Shown: piece after piece, positions 23,243 through 31,921 of the stretch | Layout of the letters: every line of letters starts with the position of its first letter | Numbering within the stretch: the stretch's first letter is position 1 | From: Vagococcus allomyrinae | Lineage (GTDB): Bacteria; Bacillota; Bacilli; Lactobacillales; Vagococcaceae | Direction of reading: 5' to 3' | Assembly: GCF_017829975.1 (NCBI RefSeq) | Contig: NZ_JAEEGA010000007.1 | Span: forward strand, 25,242 to 89,241 | Length of the DNA stretch: 64,000 nt | Notes under the pieces: model-generated | What the model saw: the letters and a program-made list of their open reading frames with translations, nothing else | The model's database searches: none | What the model was told of the DNA's origin: nothing | Program-made: the position numbers and the translations under genes

Positions 23243-24717
23243 TCCTTTATCTCATTAATAATCTGCCGCAAAATCACTTCAATTGATGGTTGAGTATTCC
23301 CTTCATTTGCCGTTACTGAATGATTCTCTCTTTGACTAGGAAAGCACTCCTCAAAACGTCGAACACCATACCCAACTTTTCGAATTCTAACAAGATGTTC
23401 TGGTGAAATATTGTCAGAACCTTGGACAATCCCTAAAGAGGTACTACCTAAGGTCATGGATGGAAATAAATTAGTGGTTGCTCCCATGCCACCTAACGTA
23501 GACGGTGTATTAACAAGCACTCGTGCCACTGGTTTTTTCATGGCAAACTCTCGAATGACTTGTTCATCTTTAGAATGAATGACCAATGTATGACTCTTGC
23601 CCCCTTCCATCAATAATTCGATACACTTCTCGCAAGCCTCTTGCCAATTAGGTTCTACAAACAACGCCACAATTGGACTAAAGAACTCTTGAGAGAAAGG
23701 GTTATGGTCAGACACATAGTCTTGCTCATAAATAAAAATGCGTGTCTCCTTTGCGACCTCAATCATTGCTCGCTTGGCTAATTCCTGCGCCGAGCAGCCA
23801 ACGCTTTCAGCATTTAACTCACCGTTAGCTTTAATTAAAACGCCTAGCAAACGTTGTGCCTCTGCTTCACTTAAAAAATGAGCGCCTTGTCGATTTAATT
23901 CGTCTTTAGCTCGTTCGGAAATTGGACCGTCTAGAACAATTGATTGTTCAGCTGCCGAAACAATACCATGGTCAAATGTTCGACTCTCGACTATGTCATG
24001 AATCGCCTGTTTAAGATTACACGTCCGTTCAATAAATACTGGACCATTACCACTACCTCCATAAATAAACGGTTTTCCCATCTGATAGAGTTTAGGAAGT
24101 AACTTAGGTATCCCCGTGACAATTGTAAGAGCCGTTTCCTCATGGCTCAACAAAGCATCTGTACTTGTGGTCGAAACCAACTGCATGCAATTAATTCCGC
24201 CATCTGGTAATCCCGCTAATAAAGCAGCTTCTTTCAAAAGTTTGACCGTTTGCTGAATCGTTTGTTTGGCTCGTGGGTGTGGTGAGACAATAATTGAATT
24301 GCCTGACTTTATAGCAATCAAAACATTGTGAATTGTCGTTGATACTGGACTTGTAGCTGGAATCAATGACACGATGACACCCAGCGGCACACCAATTTCT
24401 AAAGTCTGATTATGCTGATCTTCGGCAATAACCCCAACATACTGTTTACCTGACAATTTCTTACTCACAAATTCACAAGAAAAACGATTTTTCAACGCTT
24501 TGTCTTGGTATCTGCCATAAGCCGTTTCCACCACCGCTGCCTCGGCTAACTCCTGACAATAGGGAATCATCGCTACCGCCATTTGATCGACAATTTCATC
24601 TAGCTGATTTTGAGAAAAGTCTCGCAACTCAATCGCCGCCTCTTTCGCCGCCTCAATGTGGATGCGAGCTTCCTGAATTGCTAGCAAATCTTTGTCAACC
24701 TTGTACATGTCTATCAC
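23239..24717 (-). CDS. Aldehyde dehydrogenase homologue lacking the catalytic Cys
   Basis: Full-length (492 aa) aldehyde dehydrogenase fold with an N-terminal targeting-like helix (LLAIQEARIHIEAAKEAA) and conserved IPATSPVSTTIHN and GGSGNGPVFIE stretches. At the position of the catalytic Cys the sequence is FDHGIVSAAEQ, with Ser at 254, versus FDYGTICASEQ in the paralogue at 13071-14525. The gene is otherwise intact. It may be a non-catalytic scaffold or regulatory partner. It lies immediately before the alcohol dehydrogenase gene. Confidence 0.9.
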   Translation of the reverse strand: MIDMYKVDKDLLAIQEARIHIEAAKEAAIELRDFSQNQLDEIVDQMAVAMIPYCQELAEAAVVETAYGRYQDKALKNRFSCEFVSKKLSGKQYVGVIAEDQHNQTLEIGVPLGVIVSLIPATSPVSTTIHNVLIAIKSGNSIIVSPHPRAKQTIQQTVKLLKEAALLAGLPDGGINCMQLVSTTSTDALLSHEETALTIVTGIPKLLPKLYQMGKPFIYGGSGNGPVFIERTCNLKQAIHDIVESRTFDHGIVSAAEQSIVLDGPISERAKDELNRQGAHFLSEAEAQRLLGVLIKANGELNAESVGCSAQELAKRAMIEVAKETRIFIYEQDYVSDHNPFSQEFFSPIVALFVEPNWQEACEKCIELLMEGGKSHTLVIHSKDEQVIREFAMKKPVARVLVNTPSTLGGMGATTNLFPSMTLGSTSLGIVQGSDNISPEHLVRIRKVGYGVRRFEECFPSQRENHSVTANEGNTQPSIEVILRQIINEIKE

Positions 24718-24755
24718 TCTCCTTTTGGTGCAGCATCACATGTTTAGGCGTCACC

Positions 24756-25040
24756 TTAGTCAAACGAATAGCGCGCAATAATTTTTTCGATTTCTTCATG
24801 AGGATGTGGAATCACGTTTTGAGTGTAAACTTCTGCGCCCATATTTTTTACTGCTTCAACACCGGCTGCAACCGCCGCTTCAACTGCGCCAACATCTCCT
24901 TTGACAAGGACAGAGATATAACCTGATGCCACATTTTCATAACCGACTAATTCCACATCTGCTGATTTACACATCGCATCAGCTGCTTCCATAACAAACA
25001 CTAAACCAAATGTCTCAATAAAACCTAGCGCTTTAATCAT
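24756..25040 (-). CDS. BMC-H hexameric shell protein (94 aa)
   Basis: ALGFIETFGLVFVMEAADAMCKSA start, SGYISVLVKGDVGAVEAAVAAG core and NVIPHPHEEIEKII end are standard BMC-H features. It overlaps the first operon gene by 4 bp. Probably a major facet tile with that gene. Confidence 0.92.
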   Translation of the reverse strand: MIKALGFIETFGLVFVMEAADAMCKSADVELVGYENVASGYISVLVKGDVGAVEAAVAAGVEAVKNMGAEVYTQNVIPHPHEEIEKIIARYSFD

Positions 25041-25348
25041 TCGACAATCCCTCCACTATCAATATCATGAGCCATGACAATATGCCCAATAGGACGAATT
25101 GGCCTTGGCATCACATTACTAGCAGTGACTTTTCCAATTTTTTTTGCCGCCTCAACACCTGCTGCAACTGACGAAGTGACAGCGGCCACATCCCCCTTAA
25201 CCATGACCGTCACTAATGTCGATCCGACATTTTCATATGAAACTAGCGCTACATCTGCTGCCTTCAACATTGTATCTGCCGCTTGAATCGCAGGCACCAT
25301 GCCGATTGTTTCAATTAGGCCTAAGGCTTCATCACCGTGATATTCCAT
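25037..25348 (-). CDS. BMC-H hexameric shell protein, first gene of the operon (103 aa)
   Basis: [21 protein letters not shown] start, STLVTVMVKGDVAAVTSSVAAG core and NVMPRPIRPIGHIV near the end: BMC-H, with an extra 10-residue tail. Its position at the head of the operon suits an abundant shell component. Ribosome site AAAAAGGAGCAG. Confidence 0.92.
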   Translation of the reverse strand: MEYHGDEALGLIETIGMVPAIQAADTMLKAADVALVSYENVGSTLVTVMVKGDVAAVTSSVAAGVEAAKKIGKVTASNVMPRPIRPIGHIVMAHDIDSGGIVE

Positions 25349-25377
25349 CTAACTGCTCCTTTTTGTCATTTTTGTTT

Positions 25378-25412
25378 GTGTTTGACTAATTGTCAAAGAC
25401 TTAGTTAAACAC
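25378..25412 (-). promoter_or_regulatory. Operator-like dyad upstream of the choline operon
   Basis: GTGTTTGACTAA (25378-25389) and TTAGTTAAACAC (25401-25412) are inverted repeats with one mismatch, and TTGAC-N5-GTCAA is nested inside. It lies 30-64 bp before the first shell gene. No good sigma-A -35/-10 pair is seen upstream on the minus strand, which fits an activator-dependent promoter. The rest of 25413-25676 shows only the divergent promoter described for the kinase-like gene. Confidence 0.5.
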
Positions 25413-25676
25413 GCCATTGCTTAAGTACCTAAATAGTAGCATGTCGCTAATTTAGAAAAACGCAGATTCTTTTATTTATGTGGTACTTTTGTAACCGATT
25501 TCCATTAAAGGATTGGATTATTTTGCTTTTTTAGGATTTTTCTGTTATTTCCTTGGAGAATAGACACCATTTCCACTTTCCCTCACTGAAGTCATGCCTT
25601 ATACTTTTTTTCACAAGTGAAATAGAGTATAATTGTTGATAAAGTAAGCTTTCCATAAAATGCGATTGGATGTAAT

Positions 25677-26645
25677 GTGATGATAAACAGAGATGAAATA
25701 CGACAATCAACTAATATAGATGAACTGATAAACGAAAAATTACAAGAAGTCTTTGAAGACCCGACCTTAACCTTTGATCGATCCATCTTTACTGGCGGAC
25801 TAACAAATTACAATTATCGGATGCACATTCAAGGAAATGATTATGTCATCAGAGAACCAGGAATATTGACGGACATCATGATCGATCGCTCAATTGAACA
25901 AATAAATACCAAGGCTATTTCTAACCTTGGTATCAACTCGACATGTATCTATTTTGATGCGACAACAGGAATTAAAATTAGCAAGTTTATTCCCAATAGT
26001 CAGAACTTAGCCCAAACGAATCCTTTCAGTTCAGAAAGCCTTAAAGCAGTCACAACACTGCTAAAAAAAGTTCACATGTCAACAACGCCTTTTGGCACAA
26101 CCTTTGATTGGAAAAGTGAGTTAGCAAAATACGAAACCGTCATTAAATCAATAAATGGCGCTTTATTTTTTGACTATAACTCATTAAAAGCCAAACTCTA
26201 TGACTTTTTTGATAAATATGTCACAAATGTCCAATTCGTTCCCTGTCACAATGACACTGTCCCAGAAAACTTTTTGGTTGATGATGCAAATAATTATTAT
26301 TTAATTGATTGGGAATATTCTGGTTTGAATGATTTAAATTTTGACTTGGCGGCCTACATCGTTGAAACACGGTTGACAAAAGATGGGATTGATCAATTGT
26401 TAGAAAACTACTACGGAAATCAGATCCCAGAAGACGCTATCCAAAAAATGAAGGCATATATTCTGGCACAAGACTTACTGTGGACTGTTTGGGCTTTGAT
26501 TCGTCATTACTGTGGCGATAATTTTTTGGATTATTGTGACATGCGCTATGAACGGTTTAGAAAGAACATGATAAATTTAACTAACGATCCTGATTATCCC
26601 CTAGATAAAATGGTTGAAAATGAGAACCGCGGGGACAGCCCTTAA
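25677..26645 (+). CDS. Choline kinase-like aminoglycoside phosphotransferase fold protein (322 aa)
   Basis: GTG at 25677 or ATG at 25680; the ribosome site is weak. Kinase-fold motifs are FTGGLTNYNYRMHI (nucleotide loop), PCHNDTVPENFLVDD (Brenner catalytic motif, HND) and LIDWEYSGLNDLNFDLAAY (metal-binding Asp and the choline/ethanolamine kinase signature). It is likely to phosphorylate choline, as LicA does. A TATAAT box is at 25628-25633. It is divergent from the choline-degradation operon, so both compete for the same substrate. Confidence 0.8.
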   Translation: MMINRDEIRQSTNIDELINEKLQEVFEDPTLTFDRSIFTGGLTNYNYRMHIQGNDYVIREPGILTDIMIDRSIEQINTKAISNLGINSTCIYFDATTGIKISKFIPNSQNLAQTNPFSSESLKAVTTLLKKVHMSTTPFGTTFDWKSELAKYETVIKSINGALFFDYNSLKAKLYDFFDKYVTNVQFVPCHNDTVPENFLVDDANNYYLIDWEYSGLNDLNFDLAAYIVETRLTKDGIDQLLENYYGNQIPEDAIQKMKAYILAQDLLWTVWALIRHYCGDNFLDYCDMRYERFRKNMINLTNDPDYPLDKMVENENRGDSP

Positions 26646-26705
26646 GTAACTCTACGTCAAATGATGTGGATAGCTAGAATTTAATCGAAATTATCTGTAA
26701 TTAAA

Positions 26706-26740
26706 GCGGCTCTGTCGATGATGACAGGGCTTCTTTTTTT
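26706..26740 (+). terminator. Terminator of the choline kinase-like gene
   Basis: GCTCTGTC (26709-26716) pairs with GACAGGGC (26723-26730) with one G-T pair, followed by TTC and a run of seven T. Confidence 0.85.
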
Positions 26741-26887
26741 GTATAAAATTACAGCTAACTCAGATGCAACGTTTGCAGTTCCAAAAACTTCGGTACCCCA
26801 TAAACCACTCTTTTGATGAGCTGTATTTTAAAGATCGTACTTAAAACATACCTTTAGAAAAAAACGCAAAAAAAATCACATAACGTT

Positions 26888-27007
26888 GATAACCGAGATA
26901 TCTTAAATGAAATGGCTAATCGACTCCATGTAAATAAAGCATATTTTCCCTGGAATCGGTTAGTCGATATGATTTCGTCAAAAGAAAAGTGGCAGATAAA
27001 TGAGTAA
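26888..27007 (+). pseudogene. Short ORF fragment of unknown origin
   Basis: A protein-like frame reads DNRDILNEMANRLHVNK, then AYFPWNRLVDMISS, then KEKWQINE and a stop, but has no promoter, ribosome site or plausible start beyond an ATG at 26912. It may be the 3' end of a lost gene. I do not recognise the family. The rest of the 26741-27180 gap contains nothing else I can identify. Confidence 0.35.
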
Positions 27008-27059
27008 AATCATCTTTGAACAAGCAATTGAATTGTATGAGCACGCGATTGATATCATA

Positions 27060-27407
27060 GGTTTCTATTTTTTTGCACTAAAATAGGTGTGAATGATTTT
27101 TCTTCATCCACACCATAAATTATACAAGTGTAAATTCAAAACTCTAGTTTACATAATATTTATATTGTTAACTTAGTACCGTGTCACAAAAAAACTTTTC
27201 CAACAATCGTCAGAAAAGTTTGAAAGTCTATATTCGATTAATTGCCTCATTGATACTGATAAGTTCCTCTTTTGTTAGATACCGCCATTGTCCTTCAGCC
27301 AAATTCCCTAATTGAACATTCATTATTCTTTTGCGCTTCAATGTAACGACCTGATAGCCTAATTCTTGACACATTCTTCTGATTTGACGATTTAAACCTT
27401 GTTTCAA
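27060..27407. repeat. Right member of imperfect direct repeat bracketing the choline island
   Basis: Same orientation and order of conserved blocks as 8078-8422. It covers the 3' end of the rluF-like gene, its terminator and about 130 bp downstream. Its partner has a decayed copy of the gene end. Confidence 0.75.
27187..27221 (-). terminator. Terminator of the pseudouridine synthase gene
   Basis: AAACTTTTC (27192-27200) and GAAAAGTTT (27213-27221) form a 9-bp stem, with a T-run on the minus strand given by A at 27187-27194. The homologous left copy is degraded. Confidence 0.75.
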
Positions 27408-28016
27408 GGTTAGATTAAAACTTCTATTCCCGATAGGTTCAATTTTAGTAGGTAATGTTATTTGGCGTTTATCCGCAACAGGATTATAGATCATGACACC
27501 TGTTTCCATATTTTTAACAAACTCACTGTCTATTTTCTTATCAACCATGACTTGATATTCTTTATCGTGACCATTTTCTTCCCTAAGAATTTTATTCACG
27601 ATATCTCCATCATTAGTCAGTAAGATTAGTCCTGTTGAATCCTTATCTAAACGTCCGATAGGAAAGATCATCTCGGGGTAATTCATAAAATCTGTTAGAT
27701 TCCCAGGAATCGCCTGATCTGTTGTGCTTGTGACGCCTTTTGGTTTATGTAAGGCGATGTACACTTTTTCAGTCTTTAAAGTGACTGGGTTGCCATCAAT
27801 TGCCACTGTTTGGCCAGAAGTCACCCTAAGACCTACACTTGCTAACTCACCATCGACAGTAACTCTACCAGCTTCAATAAGACGATCAGCTTCGCGACGC
27901 GAACAATGGCCGGTATCGCTAATAAACTTATTTAAGCGTAAACTGTCTTTTGCTTCGTGCTGAATGTGTTGCCCCTCATTTACTTGATTTATTGATTGTT
28001 GACGTGCTTGTTTCAT
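27228..28016 (-). CDS. rluF: 23S rRNA pseudouridine synthase, RluF/RsuA family (262 aa)
   Basis: S4 RNA-binding domain (LNKFISDTGHCSRREADRLI, residues about 28-47) and the catalytic Asp in PIGRLDKDSTGLILLTNDGD. The region ENGHDKEYQVMVDK is typical of RluF, which modifies U2604 of 23S rRNA. The N-terminal 25 residues are polar. Its 3' end is duplicated, in decayed form, at 8252-8422. Assignment to RluF rather than RluB or RsuA is by motif memory. Confidence 0.85.
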   Translation of the reverse strand: MKQARQQSINQVNEGQHIQHEAKDSLRLNKFISDTGHCSRREADRLIEAGRVTVDGELASVGLRVTSGQTVAIDGNPVTLKTEKVYIALHKPKGVTSTTDQAIPGNLTDFMNYPEMIFPIGRLDKDSTGLILLTNDGDIVNKILREENGHDKEYQVMVDKKIDSEFVKNMETGVMIYNPVADKRQITLPTKIEPIGNRSFNLTLKQGLNRQIRRMCQELGYQVVTLKRKRIMNVQLGNLAEGQWRYLTKEELISINEAINRI

Positions 28017-28208
28017 GATTTACTCCCTTTAACTTATCAATATAGTCTTCATTAGCTAGCTCCTATGATTATAACACAAAGCTATCCAGTCGTTGAGCGT
28101 TTCTGCCATTTTATTTCTCGGTCCGATATTGTTGACCTAAGCCCCACTTCTTTTAGTGTTGAGGTATAATAAATGAGAACAACCAATACATTTATTTAGG
28201 AGGACAAA

Positions 28209-30128
28209 ATGAAGGCAAAAGATTCATCACTGACCCCACAAAATGACTTTTACGAGTATGTCAATGCTAAGTGGTTAGAAACCGCAGAAATTCCAGCAGA
28301 TAAACCCGTAACTGGATGCTTTAAGCAACTCGCAGAAGAAGTTGAACAACTTTTAATGACAGATTTTGAAGGATATTTGCAGAATCAAGAAGATCATCCT
28401 GAACCTGAACTCAACCATTTTATCAATTTTTATCGATTGGCTACCGACTACAAACAGCGAGATTTAGCTGGCGCTACCCCACTACTCCCTTATTTAGCCG
28501 AAATAGAACAGTTAACTAATTTAGAGCAGTTCTCAAAACTTTTGCCAAAATGGATTTTAGAAAGTCGGCCATCACCTTTTTCTCTAACGATCGATGTGGA
28601 TATGAAACAGACAAATCAGCATCTTTTTTTTGCTTCAGCTCCACAATTATTTTTACCAGATAAAACCTATTATGACACAAGTAACGAATCTGGCAAGAAA
28701 CTTAGGAACGTTTTTACAGATATGATGCTTCAACTTCTCAAGTTTGCAGGTAAAACAGAGGAGCAAGCTAGAAAAATTATTAAAGAAGCAATTGAATTTG
28801 ATGCATTATTGGCGCCTCATTCGAAAAGTTCTGAAGAAGAAGCAGATATTCTGGCTTCTTACAATCCACAAACTATAAATGAATTTGCCAAGAATAGTTC
28901 CTATCTTGATTTCACAAAAATAGTAACGGACCTTGTTGGAGAAACACCTACTGATTTAATCATGACAGATCTTGCCTATTTCCAAGCTTTCGACAAAATC
29001 GTGGTACCAGAGAATTTTTCCAAACTTAAAAGTTGGATGGTAATTGTCGAAACGCGTCGCTTAAGCAGCTATCTAAGCGAAGAAATTCGTCAAACAGCAG
29101 GACTCTTCGACCAAGCAACCTCCGGGAGCCAACAAGTTACTAAGCAAGAGAAAGCGGCTTACTACTTAGCTTGTCATTATTTTGACCAGATAATTGGCAA
29201 TTATTATGCCAGACGATATTTTGGAGAAGAAGCCAAACAAGACGTCCTAGGGATGGTTGAAAAGATGGTCTCTGTTTACGAAAAACGTCTAGTAGCAAAT
29301 ACATGGCTCAATGATGCCACGAAAAACAAAGCGATTATCAAATTGAACAAACTTGGCATTCAAGTTGGCTATCCTGATAAGCTACCTGCTGTATACAAAA
29401 AATTTATTACCATACCTGCTGAATCTGGCGGCACTCTTCTGAGTAATGCTCTGAGATTTGAACATATTCGTCAGATGGATATGTTTGCTAGATATAGAAA
29501 ACCAGTGGATCGTTTAGAGTGGGAAATGAGTCCCGATATGGTCAATGCCTATTATCACCCGTTTAAAAATATTATTGTTTTTCCAGCTGCTATTCTTCAA
29601 GCTCCTTTTTATAGCTTAAACCAAAGTAGCAGTGCAAATTATGGTGGAATCGGTGCGGTGATAGCTCATGAAATATCCCATGCATTTGATAACAACGGGG
29701 CTTCTTTTGATGAGTATGGCAATTTAAGTAATTGGTGGTTAGATGAAGATTTAGCATACTTTAAAAATTTAGCACAAAAAATGATTTTACAATTTGACGG
29801 ATTACCCATTGGTAGTGGCACAGTTAACGGAACTTTAACTGTTTCTGAAAATATCGCAGATGCTGGTGGTTTAAGCTGTGCTCTAGAAGCTGCTAAAAGT
29901 GAGCGCGAGGTTGACCTAGATCAGTTTTTCACCAATTGGGCTACTATTTGGCGCATGAAGGCCTCCGCAGAATATACAGATTTACTATTGACGATTGACG
30001 TTCATGCTCCTAATAAGTTGAGAGCAAATATTCAACCTCAAAACTTGTCTGAATTTTACACCACCTTTAATATTACAGAAGGTGACCCAATGTTTACAGC
30101 TCCAGAACAACGATTAACCATTTGGTAA
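28209..30128 (+). CDS. pepO: M13-family metalloendopeptidase, PepO type (639 aa)
   Basis: Zinc motif VIAHEISHAFDNNG (HExxH, residue about 485), the downstream zinc ligand in ENIADAGGL and the substrate-binding NAYYHP motif identify neprilysin/PepO peptidases. Cytoplasmic (no signal peptide), cleaving small oligopeptides. AGGAGGACAAA precedes the ATG. Length of about 630 residues is typical. Monocistronic. Confidence 0.93.
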   Translation: MKAKDSSLTPQNDFYEYVNAKWLETAEIPADKPVTGCFKQLAEEVEQLLMTDFEGYLQNQEDHPEPELNHFINFYRLATDYKQRDLAGATPLLPYLAEIEQLTNLEQFSKLLPKWILESRPSPFSLTIDVDMKQTNQHLFFASAPQLFLPDKTYYDTSNESGKKLRNVFTDMMLQLLKFAGKTEEQARKIIKEAIEFDALLAPHSKSSEEEADILASYNPQTINEFAKNSSYLDFTKIVTDLVGETPTDLIMTDLAYFQAFDKIVVPENFSKLKSWMVIVETRRLSSYLSEEIRQTAGLFDQATSGSQQVTKQEKAAYYLACHYFDQIIGNYYARRYFGEEAKQDVLGMVEKMVSVYEKRLVANTWLNDATKNKAIIKLNKLGIQVGYPDKLPAVYKKFITIPAESGGTLLSNALRFEHIRQMDMFARYRKPVDRLEWEMSPDMVNAYYHPFKNIIVFPAAILQAPFYSLNQSSSANYGGIGAVIAHEISHAFDNNGASFDEYGNLSNWWLDEDLAYFKNLAQKMILQFDGLPIGSGTVNGTLTVSENIADAGGLSCALEAAKSEREVDLDQFFTNWATIWRMKASAEYTDLLLTIDVHAPNKLRANIQPQNLSEFYTTFNITEGDPMFTAPEQRLTIW

Positions 30129-30145
30129 TCAAGAGTGTCTCGATT

Positions 30146-30547
30146 TTAGCTAATTAAATACCACATCATCGTTAATAAGATATATATTAAAATTCGGTAA
30201 CCCAAGTAATTATTATATTTGATTACTTGGGTTAAATTGCTTTTCAATAACATCACACCAGAAGGATATCGGGGATCTTTATAATACCAGGACTCCTTCT
30301 CTTTGGGAAGATTATCATCAAGCGAAAAAAGGGACAAATTGATATATGCCGGTTCATCAAAGGATTTCTTATAGATACCAATTGCTATTATTAACCCGAG
30401 AATCATCAAGATAACGGGTAACCAACGAATAACGTATAATACCAGGGAAAAGGTTAAAACAATTTGGAGATACAACATTAGTTGTTGTTGTTTCATCATT
30501 GACTCGTTAGAGGCACGTAACCATTCTTTAAATTGTTTTTCAGTCAT
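30146..30547 (-). CDS. Small membrane protein (133 aa)
   Basis: Two hydrophobic segments near residues 24-60 and one at the C-terminus (ILIYILLTMMWYLIS). Between them is a polar loop with WYYKDPRYPSG, reminiscent of DUF5808-type sequences. Function unknown. A 13-bp perfect inverted repeat (30198-30210 and 30222-30234) lies inside the last part of the frame. Confidence 0.7.
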   Translation of the reverse strand: MTEKQFKEWLRASNESMMKQQQLMLYLQIVLTFSLVLYVIRWLPVILMILGLIIAIGIYKKSFDEPAYINLSLFSLDDNLPKEKESWYYKDPRYPSGVMLLKSNLTQVIKYNNYLGYRILIYILLTMMWYLIS

Positions 30548-30662
30548 TGAAAGTCCTCCTCCCTACAAATCGATTGATAAAATAAGTTATTTATGTGTAT
30601 TGTAACATGTCAAAACACTCAACTCTAGCCTCTGTTTTATTAAAGCTCTCTTATTGAAAAAA

Positions 30663-30748
30663 ATCCGTAAAAAGAAAGGGAAGTAGTTTCCGCTACTTCC
30701 CCCCATAGGATGAAAAAAATTTTAAACAAAATTATTGTGAACATTTAC
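30663..30748 (-). ncRNA. Possible small RNA (about 86 nt)
   Basis: On the minus strand TTGGTT (30778-30783) and TATATT (30755-30760) are 17 bp apart. About 50 bases later GGGAAGTAG/CTACTTCCC (30678-30701) forms a 9-bp hairpin followed on that strand by TTTCTTTTT. The stretch between has no reading frame. Promoter plus terminator without a gene suggests a small RNA. The rest of 30548-30951 shows no gene. Confidence 0.4.
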
Positions 30749-30960
30749 ATATTTAATATAACATCCTAAACAATATTAACCAAATCAGATTCTTCATGAT
30801 GATATGCAGTTTTTGAATATCTTTGGATTCAAACAAATAACATCCCTCTAGTCCCTTACCTCAACTAATAGTCATTGCACTTCTCATTGAGATCGCTTAA
30901 GATAAGACTAAAGCTAACTTGCTTATTTGTACATAAGTTACAGAAAAGGACGTGAACATA

Positions 30961-31884
30961 TTGACTCTTTTAGCACTAGACATTGGTGGTTCAGCAGTGA
31001 AACACGCTATTTGGCATAAAGATAACTTAATCGAAAAAGACAGCTTCCCTACCCCATTAACCCGAAAGTCGTTTTATGAAGCAATTAATGAGCTAATAAA
31101 CAACTATCGGGGCAAGTATCATTTTTCTGGCGTTGCCCTCAGCTGTCCTGGAGACACCGATGAAACAACTGGCATGGTTAACGGCATTAGTTACGTTCCT
31201 TTTTTACACTTAGGTGAATTTCAACAGGAATTTTCTGAAGCCGTCAGCTTGCCAGTCACGATGTTTAATGACGCCAATAGCGCTGCTTTAGCTGAAATGA
31301 CAATGGGAATTGGCGTTGGCCATCAGGAAGCTGTTTTTCTGATAATCGGTTCAGGAGTTGGTTTGGCAGTTGTGCACAATGGGAAAATAGCTATGGAAAC
31401 CTCTGAAAAGATTGATCAATTGGATAAACTCGTTGCAGATGGTGTCAAAGCATTTAACAATAGTAAAGTCTCACCAGTTCATATTGCTCGAAGAGTCTCT
31501 TTAAAAAAATTAAAAATGCCCTCTGCGATTGATGGCAAAGATGTTTTTCAATTGGCCAATGACGGTGATCCGATAGCTACTAAAGAAGTTATGTCCATGT
31601 ATTCATCGCTAGCTGAAATTGTCATCTCGATAAACGGAGCATTTAAACCAGAGTTAATCGGCATTGGTGGTGGCATCAGTAACAATCAAGAACTTTTGCC
31701 TAACTTAAAAAAAGCTGTCACAAACTTACTGGAAAAAGAGAGCGGATTACTCTCTATTTTTAAAACGCTCTTTAATAATCAGGAAGACTTACCCCAGCCT
31801 AATATTCAATTGTGCCAATTTAAAAATGATGCCAATCTTTTAGGCGCGATTATTCATTTTAATGAAACCAAAGACCTTCCCTAA
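30961..31884 (+). CDS. ROK-family sugar kinase-like protein (307 aa)
   Basis: TTG at 30961 gives MTLLALDIGGSAVKHAIW; AAAAGGA sits 10 bases upstream, while the GTG at 30952 directly abuts that site. Phosphate-binding DIGGS near the start, then LSCPGDTD, TMFNDANSAALAE and IGIGGGIS are ROK motifs with the catalytic Asp in FNDAN. The Cys-rich zinc motif common to ROK glucokinases is absent. Sugar kinase or regulator; substrate unknown. Confidence 0.85.
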   Translation: MTLLALDIGGSAVKHAIWHKDNLIEKDSFPTPLTRKSFYEAINELINNYRGKYHFSGVALSCPGDTDETTGMVNGISYVPFLHLGEFQQEFSEAVSLPVTMFNDANSAALAEMTMGIGVGHQEAVFLIIGSGVGLAVVHNGKIAMETSEKIDQLDKLVADGVKAFNNSKVSPVHIARRVSLKKLKMPSAIDGKDVFQLANDGDPIATKEVMSMYSSLAEIVISINGAFKPELIGIGGGISNNQELLPNLKKAVTNLLEKESGLLSIFKTLFNNQEDLPQPNIQLCQFKNDANLLGAIIHFNETKDLP

Positions 31885-31921
31885 AAACAGCCACCTCCCA
31901 GTTTTGGAGGTGGCTGTTTTT
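31883..31921. terminator. Bidirectional terminator between ROK gene and trpA
   Basis: A perfect 16-bp stem (31883-31898 with 31906-31921) has loop CAGTTTT, an A-run on its left and a T-run on its right, so it serves both converging genes. Confidence 0.92.

Noticed and set aside
12436-25348. Ethanolamine or propanediol utilisation instead of choline
   Set aside because: No EutBC or PduCDE genes are present; the lyase has the CutC motif MGCVEPQK and is paired with a CutD-type activase.
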